DNA of 64,000 bases, from the NCBI GenBank assembly GCA_903231505.1, contig CAFBRK010000234.1, forward strand, positions 17,453 to 81,452, in the 5' to 3' direction. Position numbers and translations under genes: made by a program. The DNA is from Olavius algarvensis associated proteobacterium Delta 3. GTDB lineage: Bacteria; Desulfobacterota; Desulfobacteria; Desulfobacterales; CAFBRK01. This document shows positions 44,202 to 52,815 of this stretch, in pieces. The notes under the pieces are model-generated. The model ran no database searches. It was not told where the DNA came from and worked only from the letters and a program-made list of their open reading frames with translations. The number at the start of each line of letters is the position of its first letter. Within the stretch, counting starts at the first letter, position 1.

Positions 44202-46385
44202 ATGAACATTTACGCGATTCCACCATTGCTGACATTGATCTGCTTTGCGGTCCTGCTGGCGCTGGTCGTGACTCACCGCCGGAAATCCCGGATCGGACGG
44301 TTGTTTACGATCATGTGCATCATGGGCATCTTCCTCAACCTGGACATGCTCTATGGGATTCTGATGCGTGCGCCCCACAGGGCCCTCCACATCAGCCGTC
44401 TGAACCATCTGGTGCTGGTATTTGCAATCCCCGTTTATATTCAGTTCTTTCATGCCTACCTCAACATTCACAATCGAAAGTGGCTGGAGCGGCTGGCCTA
44501 TCTGTACGCCGTCGGGTTGATGGCAATCAGTCAATCCCCAGTTTATCTAAAAACCATGCAGCAGCATTTCTTTGGCATGTTTGCGCGGGGGGGCCCTTTG
44601 TATCCATTCTTCGGAGTCGGCGGCATAGGGGTCACCATTTATGTACTGGCTCTGCTGTATCGTGCGGCGGGACAGGAAACCCGAAGCACGCAAAAGAATC
44701 GGCTCCGTTACGTCCTTGTGGGTTTCGGTTGGATGGGGTTTCTTCACGGGTTGAACGCCCTTCCCCGCATGGGGATTTCGATCTATCCCCCGAGCGGCCT
44801 TAGTTTCATACCGCTGGTGGTGTTCGCCGTCGGCCTGTTCAGGTGCGACCTGCTGGACATGGGGATGCTGATCCGGAAAGGCGCACTCTACTCGTTGCTG
44901 ACAACCAGTCTGACCTGTCTCTATGCGCTGGTTGTGACCCTTGCCGATCGCTTTCTGACCGGGATGCGCTTTTCCAATACGCTCCATTTTCCGCTGCTGC
45001 TGTTTCTGATGGTCGCCCTGGTATTCAGCCCCCTCAAGGATCGTATTCAGAAGATCATCGACCGAACGTTCTTTCGCCACCAGCAGATATACCGCAGGAC
45101 CCTGAGACACATCAGCCGAACGATCGTGTCGGTGCTGAACCCTGAAGCCATCGGCCGGCGCATCACCCAGACGCTGGTCGATAGCATGCACCTTCGCTGC
45201 GCCGCCATGTACATCCGGGCCGATGACGCAAGCGGATACCGGCAGCTCGCCGGCGTTGGAGGATACTCCCCGGTCCCATCGAGCGCCCAGGGGGCGCTCC
45301 GCCGCCTGCTCCAACGGTGGACAGATCGGAGTGAACCCTTGCTGCGCCAGCAGCTCATGGGTGATAGCACGACTCGGGCACCGGCTGAGATGCTTGCCGA
45401 CATGGGCCACCTCGGCGCCGACGCCCTGCTTCCCCTGCGATCCGGGGAAAAGACCGCGGGGTTTCTGCTTCTGGGAGAAAAACGCTCCGGCGCTCTTTAT
45501 GTTCCGGAGGATATCGATCTTCTCGAGACATTGGCCAGCCAGTGCGCCCTGGCTCTGGAAAATGCCAAAAACTACCGTAAGGCCGAGGAGCTGTCGCGGG
45601 ACCTCGAACGGAAGGTGGAAGAACGCACCCGTCAGCTCAGGAAAGCCCTTGCTGACAAGGAACAAACACAGGCCCAGTTGATCCAGTCGGAAAGTCTGGC
45701 GGCAATCGGACAACTCGTGGCTGGAACCGCCCACGAGTTGAACAATCCTCTGGCGACGGTCAAAAGCCTGATTCAAAGTACGATCGAGGACCTGGTAGCG
45801 GCATCCCCTGTGGAGGGGATCGACGATGGGATGATCGACGACCTCCGGTTTGCCGACCATGAGCTTTCTCGGGCCCGCGCCATCGTCACCAGTTTGCTCG
45901 GGCTGTCCCGGCAACGACAGACGTTCTGTGAAGCGGTACAGGTAAACGAGGTGGTCCGGGGTGCCGTCCGGATTCTCTGTAGTCAGAATAGACACCGGCA
46001 CCTGGAAATCGCCCAGACCCTGGAAACAGATCTGCCCATCATTGAAGGCAACTTTGCAAATCTCGGCCAGGTTGCCGTCAATCTCATCCAGAACGCCATT
46101 CAGGCGCTGACCGGCTCGGACGGCCGCATTTTTCTGTCCACCCGTTACGATGCCCGTAACGGAGAAATCATTTTCGAGTGTGCCGATACCGGGCCCGGAG
46201 TTTCCAGTACCCTTCGCCAGGATGTATTCAAACCCTTTTTTACCACCAAGCCGGTCGGTCAGGGCACCGGACTTGGCCTGTATATTTGTCATGAAATTGT
46301 CCGGAAACACAGGGGTACCCTGACCCTGGTCAATCCGGGGGAACAAGGGGCCAGGTTCGTTGTTCGCCTTCCGGTGGGCCGTTAG
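44202..46385 (+). CDS. Membrane sensor histidine kinase (7TM-type N-terminus, GAF, HisKA, HATPase)
   Basis: 727 residues. About eight hydrophobic helices occupy residues 1-265, in the style of 7TM-HisK and PrsK-like sensors. A GAF domain follows (residues about 300-455; ADDASGYRQLAGVGGY, ALLPLRSGEKTAGFLLLG), a coiled coil, the H-box GQLVAGTAHELNNPLATVKSLI, N-box LIQNAIQAL, G1 DTGPGV, F-box FKPFFTTKPVGQGTGLGLYICHEIV. No response regulator or PEP-CTERM gene adjoins it. GGAGGG precedes the ATG. Confidence 0.92.
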   Translation: MNIYAIPPLLTLICFAVLLALVVTHRRKSRIGRLFTIMCIMGIFLNLDMLYGILMRAPHRALHISRLNHLVLVFAIPVYIQFFHAYLNIHNRKWLERLAYLYAVGLMAISQSPVYLKTMQQHFFGMFARGGPLYPFFGVGGIGVTIYVLALLYRAAGQETRSTQKNRLRYVLVGFGWMGFLHGLNALPRMGISIYPPSGLSFIPLVVFAVGLFRCDLLDMGMLIRKGALYSLLTTSLTCLYALVVTLADRFLTGMRFSNTLHFPLLLFLMVALVFSPLKDRIQKIIDRTFFRHQQIYRRTLRHISRTIVSVLNPEAIGRRITQTLVDSMHLRCAAMYIRADDASGYRQLAGVGGYSPVPSSAQGALRRLLQRWTDRSEPLLRQQLMGDSTTRAPAEMLADMGHLGADALLPLRSGEKTAGFLLLGEKRSGALYVPEDIDLLETLASQCALALENAKNYRKAEELSRDLERKVEERTRQLRKALADKEQTQAQLIQSESLAAIGQLVAGTAHELNNPLATVKSLIQSTIEDLVAASPVEGIDDGMIDDLRFADHELSRARAIVTSLLGLSRQRQTFCEAVQVNEVVRGAVRILCSQNRHRHLEIAQTLETDLPIIEGNFANLGQVAVNLIQNAIQALTGSDGRIFLSTRYDARNGEIIFECADTGPGVSSTLRQDVFKPFFTTKPVGQGTGLGLYICHEIVRKHRGTLTLVNPGEQGARFVVRLPVGR

Positions 46386-46394
46386 GCCACAATT

Positions 46395-46421
46395 AAATGC
46401 CTGAAATGCCTAAAATGGTGG
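46395..46421. repeat. Degenerate period-9 array
   Basis: AAATGCCTG, AAATGCCTA and a diverged AAATGGTGG. Ten bases after the kinase stop codon. Confidence 0.65.
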
Positions 46422-46423
46422 GC

Positions 46424-46472
46424 CCGTTGACCGATTTAGCCGGTTTGCCGGTTGACCCGTTTAGCCGGTTGA
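46424..46472. repeat. Degenerate period-8 array (some 9-base units)
   Basis: Units such as GTTTGCCG and GTTGACCC alternate with 9-base variants. Same words as at 31933-31964. Confidence 0.65.
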
Positions 46473-46584
46473 TGGGACAAGATCATTACAACCGCCGGTC
46501 AGACAAACGGATAAAAACTCTATTGTTGAAACTTAAACCTGTTATCCCTGGTCCCGGATAGTTTGTTTCCTATGTACCAGGTTT

Positions 46585-46626
46585 GTATCCAGCATCCAGT
46601 AACCAGCATCCAGCATTAAGCATCCA
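46585..46626. repeat. Degenerate period-7 array
   Basis: Six 7-mers in phase: GCATCCA three times among GTATCCA, GTAACCA and GCATTAA. Confidence 0.8.
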
Positions 46627-46731
46627 GTACCTTCGCATTGACTTTAAATAAACTTTATGGTTATGTTTTTTGTTTATTCGGCAGGGAAACGTGACATGAC
46701 GCCTGTCTGATTTATGTTGAAAGGAGTGCGT

Positions 46732-46977
46732 ATGCCGATTTATGAGTTTAAATGTTCGAAGTGCGGTGAATACTTTGAAACTCTCATCCGGAACCAGCAA
46801 GACGAAAAAGAACTGGGGTGCCCCAAATGCCAATCAACGGCATTTGAGCGGGTAATGAGCCGCACCAACATGGCAATGGGAAATGGGGCCGGTGAATCGG
46901 CCAGTACGACGACCACAACCCGAAGCTGCAGTTCGGGTAATTGCGGCACGCTCACGATCCCCGGGCCAAACGGGTAA
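46732..46977 (+). CDS. FmdB-family zinc ribbon protein
   Basis: 81 residues starting at ATG 46732, with AAAGGAG just upstream. The classic FmdB start MPIYEFKCSKCGEYFE, a second Cys pair GCPKCQS, and a low-complexity Ser/Thr/Gly tail with a late Cys pair (RSCSSGNCGTL). Zinc-ribbon regulatory proteins of this family have poorly defined roles. It is upstream of the Fur-FeoA gene with an 85-base gap. Confidence 0.93.
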   Translation: MPIYEFKCSKCGEYFETLIRNQQDEKELGCPKCQSTAFERVMSRTNMAMGNGAGESASTTTTTRSCSSGNCGTLTIPGPNG

Positions 46978-47062
46978 TCAGACATCCTGGCCTGCCTGTT
47001 TGGGGTGTTGACAGGTCTGGGGAGCGGCAATAGCCTGCTACTAGAACAAACAGACAACAACT

Positions 47063-47776
47063 ATGAAGCGAATCCATTCACATGAGAAGGAGCAGTTTAA
47101 AAAACTGTTCAGACAGGATCGGGTGGATCGGTTCGAAGATCGGCACCGCATCCTCGAGGTGTTTCTTCAAACCGAAAATCATATCACACACAGTGGGCTG
47201 ATGCAGCTGTTGGAAGCCGATGGTTACCGGTTGGAGCCGGATTTTGTCGCAGAAACCCTGAAACTCATGTGCCACTTTGGCTTTGCACAGGCCAATCGGT
47301 TTGAAAACGGCGAGTTGCGCTACGAGCATCGGCATCTGGGGCAGCACCACGACCACATGATCTGCACAAAATGCAGAAAAATATTTGAGTTTGAAGACGA
47401 CGCCCTCGAAAACCGCCAACGTCAAATCGCCTCTGCGAACGGATTCCATATCCTGCAACACAAAATGGAAATGTACGGCATCTGTGCCGCCTGTCTGGCC
47501 GACCGGGACCAAAAGATGCCCCTGGTATCGGCCAAGCCCGGAGAAACGCTGGTCATAACGGGCTTTACCGGAGGCTCGAGTGCCCGCATGCGCCTCATGA
47601 CCATGGGATTGCGGATCGGTGATGTCATCGAGGTGATTACCAACGACAGCGCCGGTCAGGTTGTCGTAGCGATTAACTACCACCGATACGCGGTCGGCCG
47701 CGGCCTAGCCCAGAAGGTTCAGGTAGAACCGGTAAACGCCGCCGGAGGCGATTCGACCGCTGCTGAAGCCGGTTAG
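47063..47776 (+). CDS. Fur-family regulator fused to a FeoA domain
   Basis: 237 residues. Residues 1-145 are Fur: a winged helix (HRILEVFLQTENHITHSGLMQLL), the HHDH motif at 95-98 and structural zinc pairs CTKC (101-104) and CAAC (141-144). Residues 153-225 are a FeoA-like SH3 domain (PGETLVITGFTGGSSARMRLMTMGLRIGDVIEVI, ending GLAQKVQVEPV). The fusion lies 20 bases upstream of a separate feoA and feoB, so it probably both senses iron and contacts or modulates the Feo system. A possible TTGACA promoter lies near 47008. Confidence 0.92.
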   Translation: MKRIHSHEKEQFKKLFRQDRVDRFEDRHRILEVFLQTENHITHSGLMQLLEADGYRLEPDFVAETLKLMCHFGFAQANRFENGELRYEHRHLGQHHDHMICTKCRKIFEFEDDALENRQRQIASANGFHILQHKMEMYGICAACLADRDQKMPLVSAKPGETLVITGFTGGSSARMRLMTMGLRIGDVIEVITNDSAGQVVVAINYHRYAVGRGLAQKVQVEPVNAAGGDSTAAEAG

Positions 47777-47796
47777 CCCATAACACCAGAAACCCA

Positions 47797-48042
47797 TTGA
47801 ACACAACACCCCCCACCTTTCTCAGTGATCTTCGGCAGGGCCAGACAGCCACAATTGTACATGTCGGTGGCGACGGCCCGGTGAGACGGCGTCTCCTTGA
47901 AATGGGACTACTCAAGGGCACGGATGTATATGTGGAAAAATATGCCCCCCTCAAAGACCCCCTGGAGCTGATCGTCAAAGGATATCACGTCTCGCTCCGT
48001 GTGGAAGAAGCAGCCCAGATTAAAGTTGTCGCATTAACTTAG
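47797..48042 (+). CDS. feoA: FeoA (locus 2)
   Basis: 81 residues. SH3-like FeoA fold: LRQGQTATIVHVGGDGPVRRRLLEMGLLKGTDVYVEKYAPLKDPLELIVKGYHVSLRVEEAAQIKV. No ATG precedes the domain, so the start is probably TTG 47797, without an obvious ribosome binding site; translation may depend on coupling with the fusion gene 20 bases upstream. feoB follows after 11 bases. Confidence 0.88.
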   Translation: MNTTPPTFLSDLRQGQTATIVHVGGDGPVRRRLLEMGLLKGTDVYVEKYAPLKDPLELIVKGYHVSLRVEEAAQIKVVALT

Positions 48043-48053
48043 GACCGCCACCC

Positions 48054-50240
48054 ATGGGCGCCAACATCCTTTCCATAGCTCTTTCCGGAAATCCCAACTC
48101 GGGTAAAACCACTATTTTCAATAACATCACCGGCACCCGGCAGAAAGTCGGAAACTGGCCGGGCGTCACCGTAGAGAAAAAGGAAGGCCGCATCCAACGC
48201 CTCGGTCGCGAGCTAAAGATCATCGATTTGCCGGGCACCTACAGCCTGACGCCCTTTTCCATCGAAGAGATTGTCGCCCGCAATTACATCCTTGAAGAAC
48301 ATCCCGACGTGGTCATTGACATCATCGATTCATCGAATCTGGAACGCAGCCTGTACCTGGCTACCCAGCTACGGGAACTGGACTGCCGAGTGGTGTTTGC
48401 TCTCAATATGACCGATCTGGCCAAATCCCGGGGAATCAATATCGATGTCGGCAAGCTGTCCGAACTGCTCGACGTACAAATCGTCGCGACAGTCGGAAAC
48501 AAAAATGAAGGCATTGACGATCTGATCGAAGCAGCGGTGAACCTGGCTGAATCGGACCACAGCACATCGGACCGGCGCCGTGTCAAATACAGTATAGACA
48601 TTGAAGCCGCCATCGGAAATCTGCAGTCATTTTTGGAAGCCAAGGCCGACGGGATGCATGCGTATGATCCGCGGTGGACGGCAATAAAGCTCATCGAAGA
48701 CGACAAGGTCGTCAAACAGCGGGTTCTCGAGGCCACCGGCAGGGCCGGCCCGGAAATTGTGGAAAAAACCGATGAGCTGCGCCGCCACCTCTTCGACCGG
48801 TTTGCCGATGACCCGGAAATTGTCATGACCGACGAACGCTACGGGTTTATCGCCGGTATTATCAAAGAGGTCCAGACGACATCGACCCGTCAGCGGGTGG
48901 ACACATCCCGGAATATCGACCTTGTGCTGACCAATCGGTTTGTGGGATTCCCGATTTTCATCCTGTTCATCTGGATCATGTTCCAGCTGACCTTCACATT
49001 TGGCGATTACCCGATGCAGTGGATCGAATCCGGGGTCGGCCTCATCTCCGCCGGTCTCGATGCCGTCATCCCCGACAGCCTGTTCAAAGATATGCTGCTG
49101 AACGGTATCGTCGCAGGCGTTGGCAGCGTCATCATCTTCCTGCCGAACATCCTGATCCTCTTTTTTTGTATCGCCCTGTTCGAAGACACCGGCTATATGT
49201 CCCGCGCCGCTTTCCTAATGGACAAAATTATGCATTTGATCGGGCTTCATGGGAAATCCTTCATACCGATGCTGATGGGGTTCGGGTGCAATGTGCCGGC
49301 GATTCTGGCGGCGCGCACACTGGAAAGTGAAAAGGATCGTATTTTAACCATCCTGATCACCCCGTTCATGTCCTGTTCGGCCAGACTGCCGGTCTACATT
49401 GTGCTGGCCGGTACCTTTTTCGGGGCAAAAGCGGGCTCCGTTATATTCGGCGTATATGTGCTCGGTATCGTTCTGTCGATTTTGGTCGGTCGGCTCTTTC
49501 GATCGAGCCTGCTGAAAGGCGCCGATGCGCCGTTCGTCATGGAACTACCGCCGTACCGCATCCCCATGTTTAAAAGCCTGTTGATCCACATGTGGGATCG
49601 GAGCAAGATGTTCCTGAAAAAGATGGGGGGGGTTATCCTGATCGGCTCGCTGGTGGTATGGGCCTTGTCTTCCTTTCCCAGGAGCATCGAATATCGTGTG
49701 GATTATGACAGCCAGCGCAACGGGGTGACCGCCGCCTACGAAGCTCGGATCCGTCTGTCCGAAGGGGCCCAGCGGGCCGCCCTGGAGGCGGAAATGGAAT
49801 CGGCGATTTCAGAGCTGAACCGTACGCAGCTGGCGGAAAAAGCGGAAAAGTCTTATATGGGCCGGATCGGCAAAGTGATCGCCCCGGTATTTGCTCCACT
49901 GGGTATCGATTGGCGAGGCGGTGTTGCATTGGTGACCGGCTTTTTCGCCAAGGAAATTGTGGTCAGTACCCTGGGGGTGCTTTACGCTGTGGGAGACGAT
50001 CAAAGTACCGACGCACTCAAAGACGCCCTTAAGGATTCGGGTATGACGCCCCTGGGTGCGCTGGCAATGATGGCATTTGTCCTGCTGTATGTACCATGCC
50101 TGGCCACGATCACAACAATCCGTCAAGAGGCGGGCGTGAAGTGGACCCTGTTTAATATAGTGTTCAGCACGGGTCTGGCGTGGCTGGTGGGATGTTTAAT
50201 CTATCAGGGGGGGGCGTATGGTCGGGCTCACCTGACCTGA
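48054..50240 (+). CDS. feoB: Ferrous iron transporter FeoB (locus 2)
   Basis: 728 residues, full length. G domain with GNPNSGKTT, DLPG and NMTD; polytopic membrane domain with MGFGCNVPAILAARTL and FMSCSARLPVYIVLAGTF gates. A periplasmic or cytosolic coiled segment (RIRLSEGAQRAALEAEMESAISEL) interrupts the C-terminal membrane part, as in locus 1 but with different sequence. Imports Fe2+ at the inner membrane. Operon Fur-FeoA fusion, feoA, feoB. Confidence 0.97.
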   Translation: MGANILSIALSGNPNSGKTTIFNNITGTRQKVGNWPGVTVEKKEGRIQRLGRELKIIDLPGTYSLTPFSIEEIVARNYILEEHPDVVIDIIDSSNLERSLYLATQLRELDCRVVFALNMTDLAKSRGINIDVGKLSELLDVQIVATVGNKNEGIDDLIEAAVNLAESDHSTSDRRRVKYSIDIEAAIGNLQSFLEAKADGMHAYDPRWTAIKLIEDDKVVKQRVLEATGRAGPEIVEKTDELRRHLFDRFADDPEIVMTDERYGFIAGIIKEVQTTSTRQRVDTSRNIDLVLTNRFVGFPIFILFIWIMFQLTFTFGDYPMQWIESGVGLISAGLDAVIPDSLFKDMLLNGIVAGVGSVIIFLPNILILFFCIALFEDTGYMSRAAFLMDKIMHLIGLHGKSFIPMLMGFGCNVPAILAARTLESEKDRILTILITPFMSCSARLPVYIVLAGTFFGAKAGSVIFGVYVLGIVLSILVGRLFRSSLLKGADAPFVMELPPYRIPMFKSLLIHMWDRSKMFLKKMGGVILIGSLVVWALSSFPRSIEYRVDYDSQRNGVTAAYEARIRLSEGAQRAALEAEMESAISELNRTQLAEKAEKSYMGRIGKVIAPVFAPLGIDWRGGVALVTGFFAKEIVVSTLGVLYAVGDDQSTDALKDALKDSGMTPLGALAMMAFVLLYVPCLATITTIRQEAGVKWTLFNIVFSTGLAWLVGCLIYQGGAYGRAHLT

Positions 50241-50532
50241 ATATTTCATGAAATCATTTTAGAATATGGATATTGAGATATGGTTTCCAGGTCCACTTGG
50301 AATCCTCAGTGGAAATAGATTATGGATATGCTGGAGCGTAAAAAATCTGATCGTGTTCTAAAATGATTTCACCCTTTGGGCCGGAAGGGGGATTCCATGG
50401 CCCGCGTTATTCGAGGCTTGCAGTAGAAGGACTGCGGCTTCGCCTCGAAGTGCCTTGGCCATAAAACCCTCCTTCCGGTGAAATATACAAGCTGACCCGC
50501 ATTTTCATTGGATTTGAGTTGAGGACGTCGAC
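50241..50532. other. Spacer with a 16-bp inverted repeat and the second 120-bp element
   Basis: 292 bases. Arms 50249-50264 and 50356-50371 are perfect inverted copies (TGAAATCATTTTAGAA and its complement); the right arm runs into the 120-bp element. No gene. Confidence 0.65.
50367..50486. repeat. 120-bp dispersed palindromic element, copy 2
   Basis: Same length, ends and inner core as copy 1 (1345-1464). Outer arm CCGGAAGG pairs with CCTTCCGG, where copy 1 has CCAAACGG pairing with CCGTTTGG. Apical stem GCAGT/ACTGC replaces the GTAG/CTAC of copy 1. It lies between feoB and the radical SAM gene. Confidence 0.8.
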
Positions 50533-51465
50533 ATGACCGTTGATCCGCTCTACCTGACGGCCCTTGCAGACGGGTCCATGGAGACCAAAATCGCCCGGGC
50601 TCGGAAACACCTGAGCGCATGTGTCCTGTGCCCCCGCAAATGCCGAGTCAACCGGCTCGAGGGTGAGACAGGCGTGTGCAAAACCGGAAAACGGGCCTGG
50701 ATTTCAAGTTATAATCCGCACTTTGGAGAGGAAGCGCCTCTGGTCGGCCGGCATGGGTCCGGGACAATATTCTTCACCCACTGCAACCTCATGTGCATTT
50801 TCTGCCAGAATTTCGATATCAGCCATGAGGGCCATGGCCAGAAAGTCACTGCGGAAGAACTGGCCGGTGTGATGCTCTCTCTTCAAAAACAGGGATGTCA
50901 TAACATCAATTTTGTCACACCCAGCCATGTGGTCCCGCAGATTCTGTCGGCGGTGGCCATCGCCGCTCGAAACGGGTTAACCCTTCCCCTGGTCTATAAT
51001 TCCAGCGGCTACGACAGCGTGGCGACATTGAAGCTCCTTGAAGGGGTCGTTGACATATACATGCCTGATTTCAAGTTCTGGGACGCGGGTGTTTCGGCAA
51101 AAGCCTGTGATGCGGAAAATTACCCGGCGATCGCCCGGCAAGCCCTGCGTGAAATGCATCGCCAGGTTGGCGATCTGGTCACGGATGAAGACGGTGTGGC
51201 GAAGCGGGGGCTGCTGATCCGACATCTTGTGCTGCCGGGAGGGATGGCGGGCACCCGGGATGTGATGCGCTTTATCGCCACCGAACTTTCCCCGGACAGT
51301 TATGTGAATATCATGGCCCAGTACCGGCCCTGCGGAAGGGCCGGAGAGATGCCCGAGCTGGCCATTCGCCCTTCCCAGGAAGACCTGGATGATGCCGTCC
51401 GGGCCGCCAGAAAAGAAGGGATTCTGCGGCTGGATAAACCGAGGCGGGCTTTCGTGCTCTGGTAA
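50533..51465 (+). CDS. Radical SAM protein, PflX/COG1313-like
   Basis: 310 residues. N-terminal Cys set at 30, 33, 37 and 49 (CVLCPRKCRV...GVCKTG), then the radical SAM cluster CNLMCIFCQN (Cys 84, 88, 91), then NFVTPSHVVPQIL, YNSSGYDSVATLKLLEGVVDIYMPDFKFW and LVLPGGMAGTRDVMRFI. This is the architecture of pyruvate-formate-lyase-activase-like proteins of unknown substrate, and distant kin of AmrS. It may be co-transcribed with the SH3 protein 66 bases downstream. Confidence 0.9.
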   Translation: MTVDPLYLTALADGSMETKIARARKHLSACVLCPRKCRVNRLEGETGVCKTGKRAWISSYNPHFGEEAPLVGRHGSGTIFFTHCNLMCIFCQNFDISHEGHGQKVTAEELAGVMLSLQKQGCHNINFVTPSHVVPQILSAVAIAARNGLTLPLVYNSSGYDSVATLKLLEGVVDIYMPDFKFWDAGVSAKACDAENYPAIARQALREMHRQVGDLVTDEDGVAKRGLLIRHLVLPGGMAGTRDVMRFIATELSPDSYVNIMAQYRPCGRAGEMPELAIRPSQEDLDDAVRAARKEGILRLDKPRRAFVLW

Positions 51466-51531
51466 GCAACGGTTGGAAAGCTCTGCCGATGGGTGGAGCG
51501 ACGGAGTGAGTCAATGCCATGGGAGAACGTA

Positions 51532-51978
51532 ATGGGCGGTCGATGGCACCGCCCGGTCATCATGATCATCCTCATTTGTTTCAGTGGACCGCAGATCGTT
51601 TCGGGTGCTGAACGGTTGTCCGTCTCCAGCCGAATTGCCAATATCCGTGGGGGGCCCGGCACGACGTTTGACATTATCTGGAAAGCCGAAACCTATTTTC
51701 CGATTCTGGTACTCGAGCGGCAGGGTAAGTGGATCCGGTTTAAGGATTACGAAGACGACCAGGGCTGGATTCACAGCTCGCTGGTCAGCAAATTGCCGAC
51801 CGTTATTACGGCAGCCCCCGTGTGTAACGTCCGATCCGGAGCCGGCATAAAAAATAAGATACTGTTTACGATAGAAAACGGCATCCCCTTCAAAGTCATT
51901 AAAACGAAAGGAAAATGGATCCACGTCGAGCATGCCGACGGTGACCGGGGCTGGATTCATCGGTCGCTGGTGTGGTAA
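51532..51978 (+). CDS. Exported protein with two bacterial SH3 domains
   Basis: 148 residues starting at ATG 51532, with GGGAG seven bases upstream. Signal peptide (PVIMIILICFSGPQIVSG), then two SH3_3-like domains (SRIANIRGGPGTTFDIIWKA ... GWIHSSLVS; APVCNVRSGAGIKNKILFTI ... GWIHRSLVW). Such proteins bind peptidoglycan or act as periplasmic adapters. No catalytic domain is present. Confidence 0.9.
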   Translation: MGGRWHRPVIMIILICFSGPQIVSGAERLSVSSRIANIRGGPGTTFDIIWKAETYFPILVLERQGKWIRFKDYEDDQGWIHSSLVSKLPTVITAAPVCNVRSGAGIKNKILFTIENGIPFKVIKTKGKWIHVEHADGDRGWIHRSLVW

Positions 51979-52110
51979 GTTAGCCGATGCCGGAAGAAAC
52001 CGGCACCGTTATCCGATGGCCCGCGTCCCGGACCGTGAGCCGCCACCATCCCCCGAATGACCGTCTGGGGATGTTTTGTGAACAGAACACGCATCCTTTG
52101 TGGAGGAGTC

Positions 52111-52815
52111 ATGCCAAAGCAGAAAAAAATGTCCCGTAAAGAGCTACTGAAAGAAGAGGATGAGTTCCTGATCTTTTCCCAGAGGCTCATGCAGGGGGCC
52201 ATCCAATACCGGATGCACATCGCCTGGGGCGTCGCCGTATTCTTCGCTCTTGTCATTGTCATTGCCGGGTATCGACTCATCACCAACAGGGCTGAAAATA
52301 ACGCCTTTGCGTTGCTTCAGTCAGCAACGCAGACCTATCAGAATGAGCTGCAGGTCCGGGGACCGGAACAAGCCCTGGAGGCGGTAACACCGGATGTTCA
52401 GCACATTCTAAAAAAATATTCGGGACGTACCGCAGGGAAAATGGCCCGAATCCTGTTTGCGGAATTCGCCTATCGCGGCGGCCAACCGGATATGGCCATT
52501 GAGCTCTACCAGACAGCATTGGCAGATGTCGCCACCCGACCGGTCCTCGAAGGCCGGATCTTGAGCGGTTTAGGCTATGCATATGAGGCCAAAACCGATT
52601 ATGAGGAAGCTGCCGGCTATTTTGAGAAGGTTGCCGCCGGGGAAGGATATATCCTCCGGGACGAGGCATTGTTTCAGATGGGCCGGCTGTATGGGCTGCT
52701 GGGGCAAACGGATCGCAGCCTGGCCGCTTTCAAACGGATTGCCGATGACTATCCGGAGTCGATTTACGCAGCGATTGCAAAAGAGAAAATTTCAGTGCCG
52801 AGGGAAAACTCGTAA
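52111..52815 (+). CDS. Membrane-anchored TPR protein (YfgM-like)
   Basis: 234 residues starting at ATG 52111, with GGAGGAG upstream. A cytosolic basic/acidic N-terminus (KKMSRKELLKEEDEFLIFSQ) is followed by one transmembrane helix (MHIAWGVAVFFALVIVIAGYRLI) and a periplasmic helical TPR domain (ILSGLGYAYEAKTDYEEAAGYFEKV, DEALFQMGRLYGLLGQTDRSLAAFKRI). The organisation matches YfgM/tetratricopeptide-like ancillary proteins that work with envelope chaperones. The role here is inferred. Confidence 0.82.
   Translation: MPKQKKMSRKELLKEEDEFLIFSQRLMQGAIQYRMHIAWGVAVFFALVIVIAGYRLITNRAENNAFALLQSATQTYQNELQVRGPEQALEAVTPDVQHILKKYSGRTAGKMARILFAEFAYRGGQPDMAIELYQTALADVATRPVLEGRILSGLGYAYEAKTDYEEAAGYFEKVAAGEGYILRDEALFQMGRLYGLLGQTDRSLAAFKRIADDYPESIYAAIAKEKISVPRENS

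Larger units (their letters stand above)
46386..46731. other. Spacer with three short-period arrays
   Basis: 346 bases after the kinase stop. Holds arrays of period 9 (46395), 8 (46424) and 7 (46585). The FmdB ribosome binding site lies at its end. Confidence 0.6.

Noticed and set aside
44547..46346. Long open frame (599 codons) on the minus strand
   Set aside because: Antisense to the 7TM/GAF kinase; the kinase has full motifs on the plus strand.
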